Assembly (NCBI GenBank): GCA_025529335.1
Contig: JAMYHX010000551.1
Coordinates: 1 to 26,274 of the forward strand
Origin: Rhizopus sp. PT2906
Lineage: Eukaryota > Mucoromycota > Mucoromycetes > Mucorales > Rhizopodaceae
Reading direction: 5' to 3'
Length of the DNA stretch: 26,274 nucleotides
The position numbers and the translations under genes were made by a program. Shown here piece after piece: positions 19,116 to 26,274 of the stretch; position 1 is the first letter of the stretch, and every line of letters starts with the position of its first letter. Below the pieces are notes generated by a model. That model ran no database searches. It saw only the letters and a program-made list of their open reading frames with translations, and was not told the DNA's origin.

Positions 19116-20891
19116 TTACTTCAAGTGGTTATGATAAGATTCAATAGCTGTCATTGGATCTTCTGGTACAGGTCCGTTCGGTCTTCTATAAGACTGTCTG
19201 CCATTATTCCCGTTGTAGACTGGTTGTTGCTGTTGCTGTTGTGGCTGTTGAGGATGGGATGGTGGTGGTGGCATATAAGCCTGCTATCATTGCACATGAA
19301 TATTTACAATATGGCTTACTTTTTTTTTCTTTCTTTTACCTGCTGATAACCTGGATTATGATTTGCTGATACGGGCGTAGTCACCGGCCTTGAGTAAATA
19401 TCTGTAGGTGGAGTATAATCACTCATTGGTTCAGTGTAATAGGAAGTTCTACTAGGTCTTATTGGTTGTTGTTGTTGTTGCTGCTGCTGTTGTGGTTGTG
19501 GCTGTTGTTGCCTACTACCATTGCTATAGTAACTATCTATACTTGTGGGTGTTGGTGCACTTGCATAGTAGCCATTACTATAAGCGTTCATAGGTCTCAT
19601 CGTTTGCTGCTGGTGCTGTGTCTGTGGCTGTTGATGATGAGGATGATGAGGGTGATAAGGCATATTATTGGAAACCGAGCTTGTGGTTGTAAGAGAGGGA
19701 GTGGGTGCAGCACTTGTTGGATAATGGTAATAGTCGGATGTGTTTTGAGATGTGTTTGTATTTGGTATCGGATGATGATGTCTCCAAACAGGCTGTAGTG
19801 GTATACGTAAAGGTACACGGGTTAAAGGTCTATTTAAGGGTTGAGTAGGGAAGTGAGGTAATTGAGCTTTTGATAGCATGAGCATGAGCTGATATTGCTG
19901 CTGATTCTGTTGCTGTTGTTGTTGTTGTTGCTGTATGCTGACAATTCCCTTAAATGTTTCTTCTATTAACTGTTGTTGTTTCTGTGCTTCATCTGCGTTC
20001 AATAATTGACTTCTAAACAATAATACGACTGATTTCCATCTTTCAAATTCATCCTTCCTTACAAACAGTCTAAATCGAAGTACATCTAGGAATTCTAATT
20101 CCATTATATTTAAATCTGTCACTTTCATCCCTGTAACTTCCGACCATGTCTTATTTGTGAATGTGTTATCGTCCAAAAATTTGTTTCCTGTTTTTTAAAA
20201 AAAAAAGAATGAGCTCAGATATTCACATCATTCATTCTAATTTACCCAACATCAAGGCCACAGTGAATAATCTATATTCTGAGCCTTCTGCACCTTGTAT
20301 GCTAGGATTGTATTGTAATAACATGGCAATATATTTCAAGGCCAATAGTATCACTGATTCTGAGAGTTGTGTTGCCGTCAAGACCTTGCAACTAAGTTAA
20401 GCAACATGCCATCTTTGTTTGTTTAGTTTTCTTACCTGCTTACAGAACTTTTTGAATGCAGCACTTGTCCTATTTGCGATAGTTGCTGTCTCTTTAGAAT
20501 GCCCTAATTGATGATCACTTGTTGTCTGTTGCGTATTGGATATGGCTTTTGATAAATCATGTAAGGCCATGACGGAAGGTCTTCTTGCGTGCCACATGAG
20601 GTAGACCATAATAGATGCAAAATCTGCTAATTCAGGTATTGATAAGGGCGGTGTATTTGAATCACTTGCATTCGGTGCTGGTTCAGGTGGTGGTACGACA
20701 AGTGCAAAGCCTTGATGATGAGGTGGAGGAGGCGGGGGTAATTGAGAATGTCGTACAATGGTATTATTGCCTGTATTATATGCTACTATTGAGGGGTTAT
20801 AGGACGTATCGATCACTGCAGGATAATGAGGTACTTGTTGTGTTTGTTGTGATTGAGGTCGAAGTGGATGATGTGGATGTTGAGAGTACAT
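19116..20891 (-). CDS. Pho80/Pcl/Pas1-type cyclin with Gln/Pro/His-rich flanks
   Basis: Four exons, 20891-20436, 20384-20246, 20187-19340 and 19283-19116, give 536 aa. The cyclin box spans about residues 85-255: SIPELADFASIMVYLMW, then VLTATQLSESVILLALKYI, GSEYRLFTVALMLGNKFLDD and FTNKTWSEVTGM, with LNIMELEFLDVLRFRLFV closing it. This is the pattern of fungal Pcl/Pho80-family cyclins such as fission yeast Pas1, which partner Pho85/Pef1-like CDKs in G1 or phosphate control. An insert of about 25 residues (SNTQQTTSDHQLGHSKE) interrupts the box after its first helix. The N-terminus is His/Pro/Gln-rich with PPPPPP. The C-terminal 250 residues are low complexity with several poly-Gln runs (CAA/CAG codons), probably disordered. 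The second intron's acceptor is TTGCAAG, because the upstream CTTAG is out of frame. The specific CDK partner is unknown. Confidence 0.87.
19461..19513 (-). repeat. CAA/CAG repeat encoding poly-Gln in the cyclin
   Basis: A run of CAA and CAG codons in exon 3 encodes an interrupted Gln tract (QQQPQPQ then about nine Gln). A second tract, about ten Gln, is encoded near 19906-19935. Both are candidates for length variation between strains. Confidence 0.8.
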
Positions 20892-21232
20892 TTCAATGAA
20901 TAATCTACTATGACGAATATATGCTTTGACTAATGGAGTTAATCTCTTTTCTCTTCTTTTTGTGTTGAATTCAAAAAAGTAATCAAAATAAAAGAAGAAA
21001 GAGAAAGAAATAAAAAAGAAAGAGAAAGAGAAAGAGAAAGGGAGAAAAGGATATGTTTGTTTACAACAAAAATAAAAATAAAAAAAGCCAAGCTTTAGAT
21101 TTTGAAAGGGAAAAATAAGAAGTGGAGTTTAAAAATAAACATGGCTAGGCTTACCAAGAAAGAAGGTAAAAAAAAAAAAAGAGAGAGAAAGCACAGAGTG
21201 AAATAGTAAGAGGGATGAGAGTGAATTATGAC

Positions 21233-21240
21233 TCACGTGA
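21233..21240. promoter_or_regulatory. TCACGTGA E-box palindrome
   Basis: A perfect 8-bp M-box/CLEAR-like site, recognised by class B bHLH proteins of the MITF/TFE and Cbf1 types. It is about 130 bp upstream of the phosphotransferase ATG and 340 bp from the cyclin ATG. Binding is inferred from the motif only. Confidence 0.35.
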
Positions 21241-21291
21241 TCTCCCATTCAGTTTCTGATTGATGTTGCATGTGAAGAAATAACAAGAATC

Positions 21292-21299
21292 TATAAAAA
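21292..21299 (+). promoter_or_regulatory. Putative TATA box of the phosphotransferase gene
   Basis: TATAAAAA lies 76 bp upstream of the ATG at 21368. A second TATAAAAG at 21323 sits 45 bp upstream. Either could direct initiation just before the T-rich leader. Confidence 0.4.
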
Positions 21300-21367
21300 G
21301 TGGACTCGACGGAGTGTAACCGTATAAAAGTCTTTTTTTTTGTAATTTTTTTTTTGTTTCTTTCTTT

Positions 21368-22776
21368 ATGCTTCTAAAGTCAGAATTTTTAAGTCAAAAG
21401 CAATTGGAAGCACTTCGATTGTATAAATACAGAGCCATCGATCGCTCGTTTACTACAAAATATATACTAAGTCATTATTGGAATTGGTGTGTTCAGTTTT
21501 TTCCGATAAGTATGGCGTAAGTAGATCAAACTGAAACCCTAACCTCCTTTTTCTAATGATTTACATATAGACCAAACCTTATCACTTTGATAGGTTTGAT
21601 ATTCATGATCATCAATGTGGTTATTGCTTCACTATTGGCCCCTTATATGGGTACTGGCTCAGAAGCCGGTCCTCGATGGATCTATTTTAGTTTTGCAGCA
21701 GGAATATGGCTATATTCAACGTTTGACAACGTTGATGGAAAGCAAGCAAGAAGAACAAACTCATCTTCTCCTTTGGGCGAATTATTTGATCATGGATGTG
21801 ATGCTATCAACTGTTCATTTGCTGCTATTTTACAAGCAACCGGTTTAGGTATAGGACATTCAAAGGCAAGTGTTATGCTCTACGGGATTGCCATGTTGGG
21901 ATTCTATCTATCGACTGTAGAAGAATATCACACTGGGATTTTGTATTTAGGATATGTAAATGCTCCTACCGAAGGCGTTATATTAACGTGTATTGTCTTT
22001 ATCATTTCCGGAATATATGGTAAGCTCTTGTAAAAAATAAAGGAGTCGTATAGTAATTGTCTTGTTTATTAGGTCCTGACGTCTGGCAAGCACCATTCAA
22101 GATCTCATGGTTATCCATCCCAGAAATGCCTCGTTCACATGCTTTGATCTGGTGTATTGGTATTCTCTTCTTGTTTACACATGCACCTTCTTGGTAGGTT
22201 TTACTTACGGCTTTAATATCTTTAATAATAATAATAATAATTCACTTAGTTTCTATGCCATGTATAAAGCCTGTCAAGAGAAAAAGATCCCATTTGCGAA
22301 AACAATGATTGTCCAGAATATGCCTATCGCTACCTATGTCATTTGTCTTTACTTTTGGGTCACATCACCTTACTCAACTATACTCAGCCACCACCATTTT
22401 ATGCTATTTTCCATTACAACTGGTATTGTATTCGGTAGAATGGCGACTAAGGTTATCCTGGCCCATCTCACGCGATCCAGTTTCCCCAAATTTACAGTCC
22501 TCTTGGTTCCACTGATCATTGGCGCTCTTCTGACCAACGTACCGCGTCTTATACCCACGTAAGGCTATAAATATATAATTCAGCACAAAACGATGTATAC
22601 TTACCCTTGTTCATAGAACGCCCTTGTTGACAGCACAATCCGAATACGTCTTTCTTTGGGCTTATTTCTTATTTGCTTTAGTAGCCTATGTCAGATGGGC
22701 ATTAGTCGTGATTAATAGTTTCTGTCAGTTTCTCGGCATTCAATGTTTAAGAATTCCATCACAAAAGAGACAATAG
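21368..22776 (+). CDS. Choline/ethanolamine phosphotransferase (CPT1/EPT1 type)
   Basis: Five exons, 21368-21516, 21571-22019, 22073-22193, 22250-22558 and 22617-22776, give 395 aa, the usual length for this family. The enzyme transfers phosphocholine or phosphoethanolamine from its CDP form to diacylglycerol, the last step of the Kennedy pathway, in ER/Golgi membranes. The CDP-alcohol phosphotransferase signature DG(x2)AR(x8)G(x3)D(x3)D is complete: Asp105, Gly106, Ala109, Arg110, Gly119, Asp123 and Asp127 within DGKQARRTNSSSPLGELFDH and the following GCD. The N-terminus (LEALRLYKYRAIDRSF) also fits the family. Several hydrophobic segments (for example LITLIGLIFMIINVVIASLL and VFLWAYFLFALVAYVRW) give the expected polytopic membrane protein. 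The third intron contains an ATT/TAA microsatellite (22223-22241). A poly(A) signal AATAAA is at 22905-22910. Choline versus ethanolamine preference cannot be read from the sequence. Confidence 0.95.
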
Positions 22777-23899
22777 ATACAATAAACAATCATAGACTGC
22801 ATTTGCATTCCATAAATCTCTTCACAGAAATAGTTTGGCTTTTGTGTGATCTAGCAAATGTAACCTATTTCCTAAAACAGTCTGAGATGATCTATATTTT
22901 CCCCAATAAATGAAAATTAAACACGTAGTCAGAAAATGATTTTCCGTTACAAATTTTTCCTTTTATGATAGCTGAAATAGTTCTCCAAGTGTAAAGAAGT
23001 TCCTTATGATTATGTGTTGGCGTGTACAATGCATCCCTTTGATCTTCAGCGCATAACATTGCCCCAGATTTCTTTTAACTCCTTTATCCTAGCAAGGGAA
23101 TATCATTTGCAGTGTATCCCTGATTTTTGAATGCCCTTTTTTCCCTTAAACTTTGAAACACCAGTAAATTATTCATAGCCTCGTAATTAATGAATAGCCT
23201 ATTAAACTTATCCTAAAAAAAATAATATATTGCTTCTAGGAATGCTTCAAATCTTTGGACTTAAATGCTTCGTAGTTTCTATAGCAACGAAAAAGGGCTG
23301 CCTAGGTTTTCATTTCCACGTGGATAATGCCTAGAGTTTTTAAAGGAGTTTATTTGTTCTTATCCAACTTGTAATCACTTGAAAAAAAAAAAAAAAAAGT
23401 GCAGAGCAATTCATAATATCGTTAACGTAGAATTTTTACTCAATAGGGAGTCATTTAAGAAATCCAAAAAAGTGCTTTAGCGAGAAGAAAGCTGATTTAG
23501 AACTATTATACTATAATCAATTAAGGATCCTTCTTTTTTTTTTGCACAAATAGAGTTTTGCAAGCTAAGAAATTTAATTCAATGCGACATGGGTCATTGT
23601 GAGGCTAGTATTTTTCTGAAAGAGTCGAGACAAATAAACCTTTTGTTTCATTGTTTGAAAATAACAAAGCAAGAGCCCATGAATAAAAAGTATTGATAAA
23701 GTGGCTATTGTTTAAAATGGACTATACAGCTGTGTAAACAATGGGCTCAATTTGTATAAAGGTATCCTCTCTGTTCAATTAGTAAATTCTTCAGAATAAA
23801 TACGCAGATGAAGGGGAATCCTTAAATGGTGTAAATAATAGGAGAAAGCATCTTTATCATTTGATTTTTTTCCTTTTCTTTTTTCATCTTTAATCTAAA
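22777..23899. other. Intergenic region, no recognised gene
   Basis: About 1.1 kb between the phosphotransferase and the chitosanase. Open frames are very short. It contains a 16-nt poly-A tract near 23383-23398, a CCACGTGG palindrome (23317-23324) and, close to the chitosanase, the promoter elements listed next. Nothing else could be assigned. Confidence 0.6.
23755..23761 (+). promoter_or_regulatory. Putative TATA box of the chitosanase gene
   Basis: TATAAAG lies 145 bp upstream of the ATG at 23900, with a T/C-rich stretch (23863-23890) between them that looks like a leader. Confidence 0.35.
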
Positions 23900-25168
23900 A
23901 TGAAGATTAATCTTTTGTCACTGTCATGCATTTTGTTCTTGACCCAATTATCCTCTGCCAAAAGGGATCCTTTTCCTGCTTGTCATGGATCGTTCAAGCG
24001 TCGTCCTGAGATTTGTTCACAGTTTAACTTTATTACTAATTCTGAGGTATGATAAAGTTGTCAGTTGTTTAATTATAGACATACTAATAATAACAGGCCG
24101 TTCAAGGAAGTTGTATGGAAACCAAGAACGGTACTACCTTTTACGATTTGAGCGAACTACCTGAAATAGCACAAGTTGATCCTCAGACAGTAAAGATGGC
24201 AAGCTTGATTACAAATGTCTTTGAAGAATCAAGCACTTCATTTGCTTATGCGTAACTAGAGCAAATATGAACGAAATCTGATTCTAATCTGTCTTTTACA
24301 TAGCCAATGCTCTGATATTGGTGACAGTCGAGGATACACTTCAGGTTATGTGGGATTTACTGTGAGTTTATATATATATATATATGTATATGTATTACCA
24401 AGTATATGTCTAATACCGTCACAGACTGGCACAGGAGATGCAGAAATACTAATTGATCAATATGCAAAAATAAAGCCTGGAAATGCCTTGTCAAAATACC
24501 TTGACCGGCTGCATGAAATTAGCCAGCTGCCAACCTGTGATAGGCCAAACCGTGGCAAGACAAACGGCCTAGAAGGATATGTTGAAGCTTGGAAGCAAGA
24601 AGCATGTAGTCCAGACCAAAGCTTTGCTCATCTCCAGAGGCAATGGGTCTATGAAAATTATATGATACCTAGTAATCGATACGCTGCTCAAAATGGTGTT
24701 AACTCAGCACTCGGAAGAGCTATATTTTATGGTACCAAGAAAAAAAAAACTTGTATATAGGAGACATATCATTAAGATAAAAAAAATAGATACAATCATT
24801 CAACATGGATTTCAATATACAGAACCAGATATAAACATTGTCCGCTTGCTAGCTTTGACAGGCGGTAGGAAAGAAAATGAAACCGAACAGGCTTTCTTGA
24901 CAAGGTTCTTGACTGTACGTCGCCAGCTCCAATGTTGCTACCCGTAAGTATACCTCATAAAAGTCATTTGTCTTCATTGACCTTTTTCCCTATTAGCGAT
25001 AATGTATGGCCTGCCAGTGCAACTCGTAGTGAAGATCTGCAAAACTTGGTTGATAACTTTGACTACAACAAAGATTTAATTCATCAAATTAGGTTAAAGA
25101 ACTTTCAAGTGAATATTACCGGTAAAGAAGACCTTGACCTGATTGACCCACGCTGTTACCAAAAATAA
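23900..25168 (+). CDS. Secreted GH46 chitosanase
   Basis: Six exons, 23900-24046, 24097-24251, 24304-24361, 24425-24731, 24790-24943 and 24997-25168, give 330 aa. A signal peptide covers about residues 1-20 (INLLSLSCILFLTQLSSA). The glycoside hydrolase family 46 core follows: LITNVFEESSTSFAYAQCSD, IGDSRGYTSGYVGFTTGTGD, later LQRQWVYENYMIP and ALTGGRKENETEQAFLTRF. By comparison with Streptomyces N174 chitosanase (Glu22, Asp40), the catalytic acid is probably Glu92 and the base Asp108. The enzyme should cut beta-1,4-glucosamine chains of chitosan outside the cell, in wall remodelling or chitosan use. A fungal-type N-terminal extension (about 70 residues, with Cys residues likely in disulfides) precedes the core. 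Intron 4 has a weak donor (GTACCA). AATAAA overlaps the stop codon (25164-25169), and the next gene starts only 89 bp on. Confidence 0.93.
24367..24391. repeat. (TA)n microsatellite in a chitosanase intron
   Basis: A short run of alternating TA within intron 3, which separates the exon ending in GYVGFT from the one beginning TGTGDA. Length changes here would not alter the protein. Confidence 0.8.
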
Positions 25169-25257
25169 AGCATATCCTTGATTCTCTACTGAGTTTTAAA
25201 TTAATTAAAGAAAGCAAATCTTCGAACACGTAGCATTATTCAGTTTTTTATTCTATC

Positions 25258-26274
25258 ATGACTTGTTCTCATATTCAAAACGCTCCACTTAATCTACCCA
25301 CTGCATATACCCAAGTGCATAAAGAAGAATGTACCCAGTGCTTTGATGATCAGGTTCGACTTACACACTTGAGCGATCGACAGTATCTGACGTAATCTTC
25401 ATAGGATGGACCCAACGGTATTGATGTCTGCTTGACATGTTTCAATGGTGGCTGTGTTTCTGAAGAAAGACACCACGCTTTAACGCATCACCAGCTATCA
25501 GGACATCCTCTTGCTGTCAACATTCGTCGAATCACTGTCAATCAAAACAAGCGATCAGACGATGGCATTCCGCCACAGAAAATAAGCAAGCTTGCCATCG
25601 ATCCCTCAGCAGAAGAACCTCTGTATGAGTTTCAGAAAAAGCTGCGTTGTTATGCATGCGACGGACAAGAAGCTTCTATCGAGAGCACACCAGAGGTAAC
25701 CATCAAAAACGAGAGACACGGTTTTTGTTTCTGACCATATGGTCTTTTTTTTGGGGGAAATAATAGATAAAAGCTGCTGTAGATGCTGTTCTCTCTGCTT
25801 TATCTTCTGCCAAGCAATCTGAAGTAAAAGCTTGGGAGGAAGTGATCACACCATGCGAGCACACACTCTGTCTTTCTCAAGAAGCGCCTAAAAAATTAGA
25901 ACAGCAAGATCTTGCACATTGTGCTGGTTGTGATCTGAAGGAAAACCTGTGGTTATGTTTGGTGTGTGGTAAGCTGGGTTGTGGAAGAAGACAATATGAT
26001 GGTTCGGGAGGAAACAATCATGCCATTGAACACTTTCAGCAAACTGGACATGCTGTTAGTGTTAAAATGGGCACCATCACGCCTGAAGGAACTGCAGGTA
26101 ATATATCAGATTTTTGTCATCCTGGAATTGCATCGGGACTGACCAGGAACCAGATATCTATTGTTATAGTTGTGATGATTCCAGGCTAGATCACGATCTT
26201 GCTACGCACCTTGCTAATTGGGGAATTAATGTATCAGATCAGTTAAAGACAGAAAAGAGCATGACTGAATTGGT
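25258..26274 (+). CDS. USP5/Ubp14-type ubiquitin C-terminal hydrolase, 5' part
   Basis: Partial gene leaving the window on the right. Exons are 25258-25353, 25405-25695, 25767-26097 and 26154 to the edge, with about 279 residues visible. The family (isopeptidase T) disassembles unanchored polyubiquitin by reading its free C-terminus. The first 90 residues form a variant UBP-type zinc finger (CSHI..., ECTQCF, VCLTCFNGGC, HHALTHHQLSGHPLAVNI). The second, canonical zf-UBP spans about residues 180-255: CAGCDLKENLWLCLVCGKLG, CGRRQYDGSGGNNHAIEHF, TGHAVSVKMGTITPEGT and IYCYSCDD. Two N-terminal zinc fingers in this order are diagnostic of USP5/Ubp14 rather than other USPs. The catalytic Cys and His boxes and the UBA domains should lie beyond the edge. 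Intron 1 has an unusual donor, GTTCGA. The promoter must fit into the 89 bp after the chitosanase stop or overlap that gene. Confidence 0.92.

Larger units (their letters stand above)
20892..21367. promoter_or_regulatory. Divergent promoter region, cyclin / phosphotransferase
   Basis: This 476-bp gap separates the minus-strand cyclin from the plus-strand phosphotransferase. It contains long purine-rich tracts (about 20990-21052 and 21170-21205, GAAA repeats), an 8-bp palindrome TCACGTGA (21233-21240), and TATA-like motifs at 21292 and 21323 on the phosphotransferase side, 76 and 45 bp before its ATG. No coding signal is present. Confidence 0.6.

Noticed and set aside
5039..23324. Five CACGTG sites across the window taken as a bHLH regulon
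   Set aside because: About three are expected by chance at this base composition; two of the five lie in an intron (5039) or coding sequence (7622), so no enrichment is claimed.
1..26274. tRNA, rRNA or CRISPR arrays
   Set aside because: No B-box/cloverleaf pattern, no rRNA-like sequence and no regularly spaced repeats were seen on either strand.

Overview
The window is a gene-dense piece of a fungal nuclear genome, most likely from the Mucoromycota (Mucorales-like). Reasons: an AT-rich sequence with many short introns (about 45-65 nt, GT-AG, frequent CTAAC/CTAAT-like branch sites), intergenic homopolymers and microsatellites, a secreted GH46 chitosanase (a family suited to chitosan-rich mucoralean walls), a GT49/LARGE-like glycosyltransferase, and decayed Crypton-like and Fanzor-like elements. 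The genus cannot be set from sequence alone. Gene models below were joined by hand from splice sites and protein-family conservation; every complete host-gene model keeps one open frame from ATG to stop.

Left part (1-8.6 kb): the 5' end of a UPF0587/DUF866 zinc-binding protein runs off the left edge (minus). After about 2 kb without a recognised gene comes a three-exon bHLH transcription factor (plus, 2102-3107). It converges, with 76 bp between stop codons, on a 12-exon patatin-type triacylglycerol lipase (minus, 3184-5503). Next on the minus strand are a GT49 glycosyltransferase (5636-7200) and S-adenosylmethionine decarboxylase (7337-8613).

Middle (8.6-14.3 kb): no intact gene is recognised. 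The minus strand carries, from right to left, a broken Crypton-like tyrosine-recombinase/Ndc10-type ORF (12848-13659), a decayed AT-rich stretch, a broken C-terminal TnpB/Fanzor-like ORF with zinc ribbon (10636-11232), and two exon-like open segments of unknown identity (10058-10485). An inverted-repeat-rich spacer (13.7-14.1 kb) separates this graveyard from the next gene.

Right part (14.3-26.3 kb): a ten-exon IQGAP/Iqg1/Rng2-type cytokinesis scaffold (minus, 14295-18634); a Pho80/Pas1-type cyclin with Gln/Pro/His-rich flanks (minus, 19116-20891); then, divergently, a choline/ethanolamine phosphotransferase (plus, 21368-22776), the GH46 chitosanase (plus, 23900-25168) and the 5' end of a USP5/Ubp14-type deubiquitinase (plus, 25258 to the right edge).

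The host genes are ordinary housekeeping functions (lipid storage and phospholipid synthesis, polyamines, cell cycle and cytokinesis, protein turnover, wall remodelling) and form no operon-like system. The points most worth a second look are the co-oriented Crypton-like and Fanzor-like relics, whose two interrupting stops in the Fanzor-like frame are each one C-to-T change from a family-plausible codon, the noncanonical GC-AG intron and 17-nt microexon in the lipase gene, the 6-nt coding first exon of the DUF866 gene, and the structured spacer at 13.7-14.1 kb.
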